The notes beneath the pieces were generated by a model, which worked only from the letters and a program-made list of their open reading frames with translations, did no database searches and was not told where the DNA came from. From an uncultured Kiritimatiellota bacterium (lineage in GTDB: Bacteria > Verrucomicrobiota > Kiritimatiellia > RFP12 > DVOR01): a DNA stretch of 64,000 bases. This document shows positions 51,338 through 60,403 of this stretch, in pieces. Location of the stretch: assembly GCA_944389945.1 (NCBI GenBank), contig CALXOF010000003.1, forward strand, positions 124,001-188,000. Direction: 5' to 3'. A program made the position numbers and the translations under genes. Each line of letters opens with the position of its first letter. Position 1 is the first letter of the stretch.

Positions 51338-52900
51338 TTACTGCGCCCATTCCATCAAGCCGATGGAAACGTTGCGCGCGTTCGCCATGTCCTCCGCGGT
51401 CAACTGCACGTCCACATAGCTCCGCAGGGTCGTGCTATACAAGCTAGTAAAGTTTGATTCCGGCCATTTCAGCAACGGTAGCCACTCCACGCGGGCCGCT
51501 CGGTCAGCATAACCACCTCTCCCCATACTCGATCCCAACAAAATCGCACTCGTGGGTACACTAAAGGCACTTTGTGCTAGCATATTTCCCTGCCCATCCT
51601 GAACCTGCACAAAATACTCAATGCAATGCCTAGGATTGTAAGCATAATAGGCATCTTCCCAAGCAAGATAGGCATCCACAACCTTTGGTGCCAAGAAATA
51701 ATCCTTTGCCGTGATGGCTGAGAGGGAGGAATTCATCATCGTGACAATGGAGAGCACCACGCCCTCGTTCTTTTTACCCTGAATCACACCATTCTCTTTT
51801 ACCTCGTCTCTATAGTCAATCTCATAATAACTTCCCTGTCGCATGACGCCTGGGAAATTCCCTGTTGAATAGTTGTCATAAGGGAAGCTATCTTCATTCA
51901 CATTGTCAATATAGTGAGACCTCTCGCGCTTAGCCTTCATGAAGATGGTGCGGGGCCGACGCAGGGAGATTTGGCTGAGCAACTGGTCGAAGCGTGGGAC
52001 GAAGACATCGAAGTAGACATCGGTGAGGGGATAAATCTCATAGAGATAGCGCACGGTGTAGAGGCCATTCTCAATCTTCGGGTCGCCATTTTTGTCGGTG
52101 ACGAGGGTGGGATTTTGCGTGCCGGCCTCATTGACCAGGCGGATGCCATAGAGCTGGCGGATGGGGTCGAAACCATCCAGTTCACGCGCAATCAGGGCGG
52201 CAGCCCGTTCGTCGCGCGACTGCTTGGAGGTGGCGGTGGCAAGCACCCCGGCCAGCGGCGAGGCATCGGAGGTGGAGACGGGGGCGATGTCGCGCAGACT
52301 GTGGGTGACCTCCTGCATCTTCACCTTGGCCTTGATTTGGATGCAGTGGCCACGCGAGGTCGGGCCCTCCCACATAATCTTGATGCCGTCAGGGGCGATG
52401 TAGCCGTTGCTCTGGGTGAGGATTTCGTCCTTCTTCAGCTCGAAGTTGTCCACCAGCGTCTCGGAATCGACGAAGAGACCAACGGCAAACTCGATGGCAT
52501 CGCGGCAGGCATTGGTGAGGGCCTCCTGACGCGTGGCACCATAGCCCTTGCCGATGACCTCGCGGATGTTGGGATCGCCGGCCGGCTTACGGGGCGTCGC
52601 GGTCTTGGTCCGCGCGGCACCAACGGCCATATTGGCCGGCAGGCCCGCGCCGACGGAGCCGCCGGAGGAGGCACCCACGGAAAACCTTTCGCTCTTGGCC
52701 CGAGATTGCGTGACCTCCTGAGTCGGGGTGGTCTGAGCCGGGGCAGATGCCGGGGCCTCTTCAGCCACCTCAACGCTATCCGTCGGGCGGCCGCCCCCCA
52801 GCAAGTCCGCAAGATCTTGCAGACCGGCATCATTCTGCGCCCATGCGGTCATCCCTGCCACCAAGCAGAGACCCATCAGCGATACTTTCATCAGATTCAT
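51338..52900 (-). CDS. Exported protein with LPP20/FlgT-N-like domain
   Basis: 520 residues from ATG 52900, AAGGAGG five bases upstream, with a signal peptide (MNLMKVSLMGLCLVAGMTAWAQ). A low-complexity linker (about 40-110) is followed by a domain resembling the LPP20/FlgT N-terminal fold: GKGYGATRQEALTNACRDAI, FVDSETLVDNFELKKDEILT, SNGYIAPDG and IQIKAKVKMQEV (about 115-205). The C-terminal 300 residues are unassigned. The family acts in the periplasm or outer membrane, with unknown substrates. It is the last gene of a three-gene cluster of exported proteins. The section 51400-51900 has lower GC than its surroundings. Confidence 0.8.
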   Translation of the reverse strand: MNLMKVSLMGLCLVAGMTAWAQNDAGLQDLADLLGGGRPTDSVEVAEEAPASAPAQTTPTQEVTQSRAKSERFSVGASSGGSVGAGLPANMAVGAARTKTATPRKPAGDPNIREVIGKGYGATRQEALTNACRDAIEFAVGLFVDSETLVDNFELKKDEILTQSNGYIAPDGIKIMWEGPTSRGHCIQIKAKVKMQEVTHSLRDIAPVSTSDASPLAGVLATATSKQSRDERAAALIARELDGFDPIRQLYGIRLVNEAGTQNPTLVTDKNGDPKIENGLYTVRYLYEIYPLTDVYFDVFVPRFDQLLSQISLRRPRTIFMKAKRERSHYIDNVNEDSFPYDNYSTGNFPGVMRQGSYYEIDYRDEVKENGVIQGKKNEGVVLSIVTMMNSSLSAITAKDYFLAPKVVDAYLAWEDAYYAYNPRHCIEYFVQVQDGQGNMLAQSAFSVPTSAILLGSSMGRGGYADRAARVEWLPLLKWPESNFTSLYSTTLRSYVDVQLTAEDMANARNVSIGLMEWAQ

Positions 52901-53053
52901 CGTTTCCTCCTTCTCAAAGGGTTCATTTCAAGCGCTTACCGCTTCCACTACAAAAGACCAACGGCCAAAGAGAACGCCACTGCCCACTTAATCCGCCTCA
53001 CGCGCCCTCCATTTCGACAGTAGACTATGCTTAGTGTGTGGCTTCCGCGGGGT

Positions 53054-53566
53054 TCACGGCGTGGCAGAGGGGCTCGTCAGGGGCTCGATACTCTCGAGGG
53101 ACCAAAGCGTCCGCATCTTGTTGCCATCCATCTCCACCGAGATGGTATGGAACCCCATCACATTTGCCACCAGGTTCGGCCCCAAGCCCACATAGAGCGC
53201 GGCAGCCCGCAAAGCCATGCGTTGCGCGTTCTGCATGTCGCGGCGCTCGGCCAACGCGGGTGGCAAACCTTTGACACGCTCTTGCGACACGCGCATGAGG
53301 AGCCAGCCATCCGCGCGCCGTTCCACCGTCACGGTCGCCTCAATCGGGGTCTTGAAGCGATAGCCCTTTCGTTGCACGGAGGCGGCCTTCGCGTCTTGGG
53401 AAAGGTCAATCTCCTCGGGCTGGACAAAGGGCACAGGGACGCGCTCCACGTCCTCTGCCATGGCAACGGACTGCGCGTCCGCTTGAGCGGTGCTGGCGCA
53501 CCCCTGCAACACGGCCATCAGCGCAGCGGCCAAACAGAGCGTGCTCAGCGCTTGCATTCGCTTCAT
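53054..53566 (-). CDS. Hypothetical lipoprotein related to its cluster neighbours
   Basis: 170 residues, GGAGG six bases upstream of ATG 53566. Lipobox LQGC (Cys23). The mature part contains ALAERRDMQNAQRMALRAAALYVG, which resembles the AMAERQASRSAQVRAQAAF segment of the next gene upstream and the helix of LPP20-like proteins. Probably periplasm-facing and outer-membrane bound. It is the middle gene of the cluster 54444-51338. Confidence 0.8.
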   Translation of the reverse strand: MKRMQALSTLCLAAALMAVLQGCASTAQADAQSVAMAEDVERVPVPFVQPEEIDLSQDAKAASVQRKGYRFKTPIEATVTVERRADGWLLMRVSQERVKGLPPALAERRDMQNAQRMALRAAALYVGLGPNLVANVMGFHTISVEMDGNKMRTLWSLESIEPLTSPSATP

Positions 53567-53643
53567 GTTCTACCTCCGTTTCTACGATGGGTTACACGTG
53601 AGGCGTGGCCCATCTGGTGTCTCGGGCTGGACAAAAGGGATAC

Positions 53644-53673
53644 GCTCCTGCCGCAAGAAAGCGCGGCAGGAGC
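53644..53673. terminator. Strong hairpin between cluster genes
   Basis: Perfect 11-base arms (GCTCCTGCCGC and GCGGCAGGAGC) around an eight-base loop, between the first and second cluster genes. There is no clean T-run, so it may be an mRNA-stability or partial termination site. Confidence 0.5.
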
Positions 53674-53709
53674 GTGGCGAAGCCGAGCGCAAACGCTGGC
53701 GCATGGACC

Positions 53710-54444
53710 TCAGAAGAAGTCCGCGGCATCATCCGTGATGGAGCTTCCGCGCTGCACGGGGCGCAGATTGCCCTGCTGCTCCTGCTGGCGCTGGGAATCC
53801 AGGAGGGGCCCCTGCTGACCCAGGCGCCCCTGCTGGCGCGCATTGGCGGGGCGCATCAGCGCCTCCACGCCATCCAGCGCACGGGTGGTGGCGGCATTCC
53901 AGCCGTAAACCGCCACGAACTGGTTGCGGTCGTTGACGCCCGAACCGATGGTCTGGAGGCCGCGGACGAAGCCCTCGACACGCATGGCGAACTCTTCCTT
54001 GGTGACGGTCTTGCCGGAGGACTTGATCTGGGCGTTGGCCGCACCGGTCTCGCCTTCCGCAGAGCCCTCGGTGTAGATGGTGAGTTCGTTCTTCTCGTTG
54101 TAAGCCATTGCGACTTCGGAGTTGAGCCACTCGCGGAAGGCGGCCTGGGCACGCACCTGCGCACTGCGGCTCGCCTGGCGCTCAGCCATCGCGCTGGGCA
54201 ACCCACCGGGGATGTCCGTGCGGGCAACGACGACGACGGACTTGATGGCGCCGGTCTGGTCGCGCTTGATGTTGGTCACACCGTTGATGTAGCCATCAAT
54301 CAGGTCTTGGACGGGGTTGGTGGCAGGCGCGGCCACGGGCGCAGGAGCCGGCGCGACAGGCGCGGCCACCTCTTGAGCCTGCGTCGGCGCAACCGCCAAC
54401 AGTGCACCAAGGCAGAGAAACGCGGATTTGGACAGGTTGGACAT
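53710..54444 (-). CDS. Hypothetical exported protein with Pro/Ala linker
   Basis: 244 residues with a signal peptide (MSNLSKSAFLCLGALLAVAPTQAQ), a Pro/Ala-rich linker (about 26-45), then NPVQDLIDGYINGVTNIKRD, GLPSAMAERQASRSAQVRAQAAF and ending in a Gln/Arg-rich tail (about 205-235). I know no family for it, but the AERxxxxxAQ helix links it to the next gene. AAGGAG lies seven bases before ATG 54444, and a good promoter precedes it. It is the first gene of the cluster. Confidence 0.8.
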   Translation of the reverse strand: MSNLSKSAFLCLGALLAVAPTQAQEVAAPVAPAPAPVAAPATNPVQDLIDGYINGVTNIKRDQTGAIKSVVVVARTDIPGGLPSAMAERQASRSAQVRAQAAFREWLNSEVAMAYNEKNELTIYTEGSAEGETGAANAQIKSSGKTVTKEEFAMRVEGFVRGLQTIGSGVNDRNQFVAVYGWNAATTRALDGVEALMRPANARQQGRLGQQGPLLDSQRQQEQQGNLRPVQRGSSITDDAADFF

Positions 54445-54484
54445 AAACGTCTCCTTTTAGGATTCCAATCAGGTGAACAGGTAT

Positions 54485-54513
54485 ATATTACCACCCTACT
54501 CCTCACTCTGCAA
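54485..54513 (-). promoter_or_regulatory. Promoter TTGCAG-17-TAATAT with TG extension
   Basis: The minus strand shows TTGCAG (54508-54513) and TGGTAATAT (54485-54493) at 17-base spacing, about 40 bases upstream of ATG 54444. Confidence 0.65.
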
Positions 54514-55132
54514 TGCTTTTCGTGGGGGTGGCTTGCGCCCCCGGAGAACAGAGAACAGAGAACAGAGAACAGAGAACAGAGAACAGAGAACAGAGCGCGC
54601 GGCAAGCGCGCGACGGGTGAGTCCGCCGACTTCACGCTCCCACTGCGGTGCCTTCAGGAGATACAGGAGATTCAGGAGATTCAGGAGATTCAGGAGCGCG
54701 CGTAAACGCGCGATGGATAAGCCGCGACCAAATGGGCAAGCACCCAAGCTTCCACACTTCCAAAGGGTGCTTTGCGGACCCTTAAGGGTTTCGACCCCGA
54801 CCACTATAGGGTCTCACCTCCGACCACTATAGTGGTTGACCTCGGACCACTATAGGGTCTCGGAAGGGGCGCTACCGCGCCCTAGAGAACGGAAGGGCGC
54901 TTCAGCGCCCAGAGAACAGAGAACGGAGCGTGCAGGCGCGAAGCGCCAAACCTTCCACGGCTACAGAGAACAGAGCGCGCGGCAAGCGCGCGACGAATAA
55001 GCCGCCCAATTCTCAAAACAAACTGGCAGTCCTGCGTGCGGTAGCACGCCCTTAATCTGCTCCAAATCTGCGAAATCTGCGGTTCCCTATTCTGGCAGTC
55101 AGTCGGCGGCAAGGCCGCCTAGCTAATCTAAC
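54514..55132. repeat. Mosaic repeat block 13
   Basis: No gene is seen. It contains a seven-unit GAGAACA tandem run (about 54544-54593), GCGCGCGGCAAGCGCGCGAC, CAGGAGATN units (54654-54694), copy 4 of the 95-bp element, an AAACCTTCCACGG module (about 54928), and a CTGCCAG module near 55025. Confidence 0.85.
54775..54867 (+). repeat. 95-bp palindromic element, copy 4
   Basis: Nearly identical to copy 3: CCCTTAAGGG palindrome at about 54780, three CCACTATAG units, the central one forming a perfect ACCACTATAGTGGT palindrome. Confidence 0.9.
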
Positions 55133-55168
55133 AAAAAAGCCCCGGGCGTGGGCCCAGGGCTTTTTGTT
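55133..55168 (-). terminator. Rho-independent terminator after rplL
   Basis: On the minus strand GCCCTGGGC and GCCCGGGGC arms are followed by six T, 20 bases beyond the rplL stop. rpoB does not follow. Confidence 0.9.
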
Positions 55169-55188
55169 GGTTGCCAAATGGCGGGGTC

Positions 55189-55554
55189 TTACTTGACCTC
55201 GACCTTGGCGCCGGCCTTCTCGAGGGCTTCCTTGATCTTGGCGGCTTCGTCCTTGTCGACACCCTGCTTGACGGGCTTGGGGGCGCCTTCGACGAGGTCC
55301 TTGGCGTCCTTGAGGCCGAGACCGGTGATGGTGCGGACTTCCTTGATGACGGCGATCTTGTTGGCGCCGGCTTCGGCGAGGATGACGTCGAACTCGGTCT
55401 TCTCTTCGGCGGGAGCGGCGGCGGCACCGGCGGCGGCGACGGCGACGGGAGCGGCGGCGGAAACGCCCCACTTCTCTTCGAGGGCCTTGACGAGGTCAGC
55501 GATCTGCAGCACGGTCATGCCGGAGAGGGCGTCGATGATTTCTTCCTGGGTCAT
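55189..55554 (-). CDS. rplL: Ribosomal protein bL12 (L7/L12)
   Basis: 121 residues. An N-terminal dimerisation part ([31 protein letters not shown]), an Ala/Pro/Val hinge, then the C-terminal factor-binding domain ([59 protein letters not shown]). It forms the ribosomal stalk with L10. It is the last gene of the cluster, after a 93-base gap containing a strong CCCGGGG hairpin. Confidence 0.97.
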   Translation of the reverse strand: MTQEEIIDALSGMTVLQIADLVKALEEKWGVSAAAPVAVAAAGAAAAPAEEKTEFDVILAEAGANKIAVIKEVRTITGLGLKDAKDLVEGAPKPVKQGVDKDEAAKIKEALEKAGAKVEVK

Positions 55555-55579
55555 TGTTCTGTTCCTTTTGGTGTAACCG

Positions 55580-55598
55580 CCCGGGGTCTTGCCCCGGG
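55580..55598. other. Hairpin in the rplJ-rplL spacer
   Basis: CCCGGGG-TCTTG-CCCCGGG forms a strong hairpin between rplJ and rplL. It may tune the higher rplL expression or mRNA processing known for this gene pair in other bacteria. It is followed by no T-run. Confidence 0.5.
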
Positions 55599-55647
55599 AG
55601 GGGGGTGCCCCGTGCGGGAGGCGCGGGGCGGTTTTACGACACGGCGC

Positions 55648-56172
55648 TTAGGCCGCAGGGGTGTTGTCGCCGTTGCCTTCGCCTTCCTTGTCGACCTTTG
55701 CCTGGAGGACGCGGGCCATCTTGGAGGCGGGGGCCTGCAGGGTGCCGAGGAGGCGGGCCTGCTGGGCGGCGAGGGAGATGAGTTCGGAGAGGGTGTTGAC
55801 CTGGGCCTCGGTGATGGCGGTGTCGCCCATGAGGCCGGCCTTAATGGAGGCCTTCTCGTTCTTCTTGACGAAGTCGACGACGGTCTTGGCGGCATCGGCG
55901 ATGTCACCCTGGCCGGCGATGACGGCGGTGGGGCCGCTGAGGACGCCTTCGGGGAACTGGATGCCGCGCTCGGCGAGGACCTTGGCGATGAAGGTGTTCT
56001 TGATCACCATCATGCGGGCGCCCTTGTCGAGGAGCTGGCGGCGGAGGTCGCCAATCTGGGCGACGGTGAGGCCGCCGAAGTTCAGCAGGAAGGCGAATTC
56101 CTTGCCGGTGAGGAAGTCGGCGACTTCGTTGTAGATGGCGACGACTTCGGGGCGTTTCTTCTGATTGGACAT
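55648..56172 (-). CDS. rplJ: Ribosomal protein uL10
   Basis: 174 residues from ATG 56172 (MSNQKKRPEVVAIYNEVADF), AAGGAG upstream. Longer open sequence upstream is antisense noise over rplA. Typical features: FLLNFGGLTVAQIGDLRRQL, MVIKNTFIAKVLAERG, and a C-terminal helix that binds L12 dimers (QARLLGTLQAPASKMARVLQ). It lies eight bases after rplA. Confidence 0.96.
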   Translation of the reverse strand: MSNQKKRPEVVAIYNEVADFLTGKEFAFLLNFGGLTVAQIGDLRRQLLDKGARMMVIKNTFIAKVLAERGIQFPEGVLSGPTAVIAGQGDIADAAKTVVDFVKKNEKASIKAGLMGDTAITEAQVNTLSELISLAAQQARLLGTLQAPASKMARVLQAKVDKEGEGNGDNTPAA

Positions 56173-56179
56173 GGTGAAA

Positions 56180-56863
56180 TCACTCCTTGACGATGACGCG
56201 CACGCCGACGCCCATGGTGGGGCTGATGGTGCAGCTGCGGATGAAGAGGCCCTTGGCGGCGGCGGGGCGCTCGTGCTCGACGGCGTCGATGATGGCGCGA
56301 ATGTTGTCGACGAGCTTGGAGGCCTCGAAGCTGAGCTTGCCGGCGGGGACGCAGAGGTTGCCGGTGCGATCCATGCGGAAGTCGACCTTACCGGCCTGGG
56401 CGGCCTTGATGGCGGAGACGACGTCGTCGGTGACGGTGCCGGTCTTGGGGTTAGGCATGAGGCCACGGGGACCGAGGACGCGGGCGACGGTGCGGACCTG
56501 CTTCATGGCATCGGGGGTGGCGATGGCGACATCGAAGTCGGTCCAACCGCCCTTGACGCGCTCGAGGAGATCGTCGAGACCGGCGGCATCGGCGCCGGCG
56601 GCCTTGGCGGCGTCGGCCTGCTCGCCGGCGGCGAAGACGACGACGCGGACGTGCTTACCGGTGCCGTGGGGCAGATGAACGACGCCGCGGACGGCCTGGT
56701 CGCTCTTGGTGGGGTCAGCGCCGAGGCGGATGCCGACGTCGACGGTTTCGTCGAACTTGGCGCCGGGGTGGGCCTTGATGAAAGCGACGGCTTCCTCGAG
56801 GGAGACGGCGGCCTTGGGGGCGGCCTTGAGGGCGTCTTGGTATTTCTTGCTATGCTTGGCCAT
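56180..56863 (-). CDS. rplA: Ribosomal protein uL1
   Basis: 227 residues: MAKHSKKYQDALK, ETVDVGIRLGADPTKSDQAVRG, LPHGTGKHVRVVVFA, GPRGLMPNPKTGTV and FRMDRTGNLCVPAGKLSF. It binds 23S rRNA at the mobile L1 stalk and usually represses its own operon. GAGGAG lies before ATG 56863, 11 bases after rplK. Confidence 0.97.
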   Translation of the reverse strand: MAKHSKKYQDALKAAPKAAVSLEEAVAFIKAHPGAKFDETVDVGIRLGADPTKSDQAVRGVVHLPHGTGKHVRVVVFAAGEQADAAKAAGADAAGLDDLLERVKGGWTDFDVAIATPDAMKQVRTVARVLGPRGLMPNPKTGTVTDDVVSAIKAAQAGKVDFRMDRTGNLCVPAGKLSFEASKLVDNIRAIIDAVEHERPAAAKGLFIRSCTISPTMGVGVRVIVKE

Positions 56864-56874
56864 GGGGCTTCTCC

Positions 56875-57300
56875 TCAGTCAACGACGTCCACGCCCATCT
56901 GGCGGGCGGTGCCCTCGATCATGCGCGCGGCGGCCTCGGGGTCGGCGGCGTTGAGGTCCTCGGCCTTGATCTTGACGATTTCGGCGATCTGGGCGCGGGT
57001 GATCTTGCCGACCTTCTCGGTGTTGGGCTTGCCGGAGCCCTTGGGGAGGTTGGCGTACTTCTTGATGAGGGCCGCGGCGGGCGGGCTCTTGAGGATGAAG
57101 GAGAAGGAGCGGTCGGCGTAGACGGTGATGACGACGGGGATCACCATGCCGCCCTTGTCCTGGGTCTTGGCGTTGAACTCTTTGCAGAACGCCATGATGT
57201 TAACGCCGTGAGAGCCCAGGGCGGGGCCCACGGGCGGGGCGGGATTGGCGGCTCCGGCGGGAATCTGGAGCTTGATCATCCCGGTGACTTTCTTGGCCAT
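56875..57300 (-). CDS. rplK: Ribosomal protein uL11
   Basis: 141 residues, complete: [36 protein letters not shown] and the C-terminal RNA-binding domain ([33 protein letters not shown]). It forms the GTPase-associated centre with 23S rRNA. AAAGGA lies about seven bases before ATG 57300. Confidence 0.97.
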   Translation of the reverse strand: MAKKVTGMIKLQIPAGAANPAPPVGPALGSHGVNIMAFCKEFNAKTQDKGGMVIPVVITVYADRSFSFILKSPPAAALIKKYANLPKGSGKPNTEKVGKITRAQIAEIVKIKAEDLNAADPEAAARMIEGTARQMGVDVVD

Positions 57301-57389
57301 TTCGTGGTCCTTTGTCTTATGCCGCGCTCCCGGGATCCTTTCCGGTGCAAGCGCACGGCCGTTGACGACGCACGGCTATCGGCGGGGAA

Positions 57390-58034
57390 TCAGACGCCTT
57401 CCGGATGTTCGGTGATGCGTTCGACCTGCCAATATTCGAGCGTGACGGGGGCGATGCGTCCGAAAATCGAGACGGAAATCTGCAGGCGCCCGCTGTCAGG
57501 ATCGATGTTTTCAATCGTGCCATTGAAGTTCATGAAGGGGCCTTCATTGACACGAACGGTCTCTCCGACCTGGAAATTGACTTTGAGCCTGGGCTTCTGG
57601 ACCTCTTCAGCGGCGACGCGGTGGAGGAGGTTGGCGGCTTCGGCGTCGGTGATGGGGCGGGGCTTTTGGGCGGTGCCGCGCTTGCAGCCCGCGAAGCCGG
57701 TGACGCCGGGGATGTTCAGGATGAACTCCCAGAGCTCTTGATTGATGTGCTTGTGCGCGTCGTCCGAATAGAGCGCCATGCGGACGATGACGTAGCCGGG
57801 GCAGATGCGGCGGGTGATGGTGCGCTTCTTGCCATCCTTGATTTCGACAACCTTCTCGGTGGGGACGACGACGTCGAAGTCGTTGAGCACTTCTTTGGGG
57901 GCGGGCTCAACGGGGATGGCGAAATAGTCGCAGAGGCCATTGGCGCGGGCCTGTGCGACGATGTGACGCTGCGCTTTCTGCTCCTGGCCGGTGAGGGTCT
58001 GGAGCACATACCATTGCTTGGGGAGGTCTGCCAT
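57390..58034 (-). CDS. nusG: Transcription elongation/antitermination factor NusG
   Basis: 214 residues from ATG 58034. The NGN domain begins KQWYVLQTLTGQEQKAQRHI and includes CPGYVIVRMAL and GVTGFAGC. The C-terminal KOW domain has FQVGETVRVNEGPFMNFNGTIENI. The insertion with ITRRICPG and the region AAEEVQKPRLKVN are usual. It couples RNA polymerase with ribosomes or Rho. It is 25 bases after secE. The ribosome binding site is weak. Confidence 0.96.
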   Translation of the reverse strand: MADLPKQWYVLQTLTGQEQKAQRHIVAQARANGLCDYFAIPVEPAPKEVLNDFDVVVPTEKVVEIKDGKKRTITRRICPGYVIVRMALYSDDAHKHINQELWEFILNIPGVTGFAGCKRGTAQKPRPITDAEAANLLHRVAAEEVQKPRLKVNFQVGETVRVNEGPFMNFNGTIENIDPDSGRLQISVSIFGRIAPVTLEYWQVERITEHPEGV

Positions 58035-58059
58035 TTGCGCGCGTCCGATGGTGGGCCAA

Positions 58060-58245
58060 TCAGCCAAGGATGAGGTGGAGCACTTTCTCGAGGATCGTGT
58101 CGCACACCAGGATGACGACGGCCAGGATAACAATGAAAACGATCACCACGAGGGAGGATTCGACCAGCTCGCGGCGCTCGGGCCAATTGATGCGCTTGCC
58201 TTCAAGGGCAACGTCGGCGAAAAACTGTCGAATCTTCTGGATCAT
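58060..58245 (-). CDS. secE: Preprotein translocase subunit SecE
   Basis: 61 residues, the short single-helix form common outside gammaproteobacteria: an amphipathic segment (FFADVALEGKRINWPERRELVESS) then one membrane helix (LVVIVFIVILAVVILVCDTIL). It is part of the SecYEG channel. It sits between tRNA-Trp and nusG, the standard order. Confidence 0.95.
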   Translation of the reverse strand: MIQKIRQFFADVALEGKRINWPERRELVESSLVVIVFIVILAVVILVCDTILEKVLHLILG

Positions 58246-58262
58246 GGCGTTTGCCGCTGGAG

Positions 58263-58336
58263 TGGCAGGGTGTGAGGGATTCGAACCCCCATAGGCAGTT
58301 TTGGAGACTGCTGCTCTGCCATTGAACTAACACCCT
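58263..58336 (-). tRNA. tRNA-Trp (anticodon CCA)
   Basis: A full cloverleaf on the minus strand: acceptor arms AGGGTGT/ACACCCT, D arm with TTCAATGGCAGAGCA, anticodon stem CAGT/ACTG with loop CTCCAAA (anticodon CCA), T arm GGGTTCGAATCCC. The 3' CCA is encoded (58263-58265). It lies between rpmG and secE. Confidence 0.96.
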
Positions 58337-58361
58337 GTGTCGCGGCTTCCTTTTAAAGGGT

Positions 58362-58514
58362 TTACTTGGTCTCGCGGTGCAGCGTGCGCTTGCGCTCGAA
58401 GGGGCAGAACTTCATGAGCTCAACGCGCTCGGTCTGCGTCTTCTTGTTGCGGGTGGTGGTGTAATTGCGGCGCTTGCACTCAGTGCAGGCCAGGATGGCG
58501 AGTTCGCGGGGCAT
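58362..58514 (-). CDS. rpmG: Ribosomal protein bL33
   Basis: 50 residues from ATG 58514 with a perfect AAGGAGG eight bases upstream. [20 protein letters not shown] and [20 protein letters not shown] are visible. It is of the zinc-ribbon lineage, with C10 and C13 in CTEC, but the second pair is CPFE instead of CPFC, so only three cysteines remain and zinc binding is doubtful. It is located between tuf and tRNA-Trp, a common order. Confidence 0.96.
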   Translation of the reverse strand: MPRELAILACTECKRRNYTTTRNKKTQTERVELMKFCPFERKRTLHRETK

Positions 58515-58550
58515 CTGTGTTGCCTCCTTCGGTGACTGTTCTCTGGGGTG

Positions 58551-58584
58551 AAAAATCCCCGGGGCGGTGGCCCCGCCCCGGGGC
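58551..58584 (-). terminator. Terminator after tuf
   Basis: On the minus strand CCCCGGGGCGG and CCGCCCCGGGG arms are followed by ATTTTT, between tuf and rpmG. It would allow tuf to be expressed above the downstream genes if leaky. Confidence 0.85.
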
Positions 58585-58606
58585 GCTGTTCACAAGAGAA
58601 AAGCCT

Positions 58607-59812
<1,206 letters not shown>

Positions 59813-59851
59813 TTTGTGTTGCTCCTGTGAACAGAAGTGGGGTGTTTGATA

Positions 59852-59927
<76 letters not shown>

Positions 59928-60005
59928 ACAAACGCACCCTCACACGGGGTGCCCGTGCCTTCCTGACAGGCGGCGTGTATGCGCTTTCCATCAGAAAGTC
60001 CCCAT

Positions 60006-60034
60006 AAGATACCACACCCAAATCCGAAATGCAA
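60006..60034 (-). promoter_or_regulatory. Promoter of the tRNA-Thr-tuf operon, TTGCAT-17-TATCTT with TG extension
   Basis: The minus strand has TTGCAT (60029-60034) and TGGTATCTT (60006-60014), 17-base spacing, about 80 bases before the tRNA. An A/T-rich stretch (60035-60060, with eight T on the plus strand) could be an UP element. Confidence 0.8.
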
Positions 60035-60074
60035 GCGCTTTTTTTTAATTTGCCGCAATTCCTCGCTTGAAGGC

Positions 60075-60187
60075 CACGTCAGAAGCGAGGGAGAACGGAG
60101 AACGGGAAACGGTGAACGGAGCGCGCGATGGGCGAGACTGCTGTGAAGAACCAAGCTTTCAACCTTTCCAAATGACAGGTCTGGGAA
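60075..60187. repeat. Short repeat block upstream of the tuf promoter
   Basis: GGAGAACGG-type units (60090-60120), a GCGCGCGATGGGCGAGAC remnant and a CCAAGCTTTCAACC module remnant are visible. No gene is seen. Confidence 0.65.
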
Positions 60188-60313
60188 ATGGCGTATCTTG
60201 CAATAGGCAATGGCGTTAGTGTTGATTTAGAGGAATCGAATGACAGGTCTTTGGCAAGGGTGCGGCGTGCGATTACTAAGAATCCGCACACCGATTTGAT
60301 CTTTGACAACTGA
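60188..60313 (+). CDS. Possible small protein or gene remnant
   Basis: A 41-residue frame from ATG 60188 to TGA 60311: starts MAYLAIGNGVSVDLEES and ends RRAITKNPHTDLIFDN. The stretch 60170-60320 is poorer in GC than its surroundings and matches none of the repeat modules, so it is not repeat noise. There is no clear ribosome binding site. It may be a small gene, or the end of a degraded gene of foreign origin. Function unknown. Confidence 0.3.
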   Translation: MAYLAIGNGVSVDLEESNDRSLARVRRAITKNPHTDLIFDN

Positions 60314-60373
60314 ATATGGGCGCTGACGCGCCCTAAAGATTGGAGAACGGAACGGCAACGCCGCCCCCCTTTG

Positions 60374-60382
60374 TGCTATACT
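60374..60382 (+). promoter_or_regulatory. Extended -10 promoter of the plus-strand operon, TGCTATACT
   Basis: TGCTATACT lies 21 bases before ATG 60404. No -35 is seen. Confidence 0.7.
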
Positions 60383-60403
60383 AAGGCAGAAAGGTTGAGA
60401 ACG

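Noticed and set aside
54544..54593. A possible CRISPR array in the tandem-repeat blocks
   Set aside because: Units are 7-9, 22 or 81 bases and contiguous, without unique spacers of constant length, and no cas genes are present.
55555..55647. A second ribosomal-protein leader riboregulator between rplJ and rplL
   Set aside because: A strong hairpin is visible but none of the known L10/L1 leader consensus features could be recognised. It is recorded only as a hairpin.
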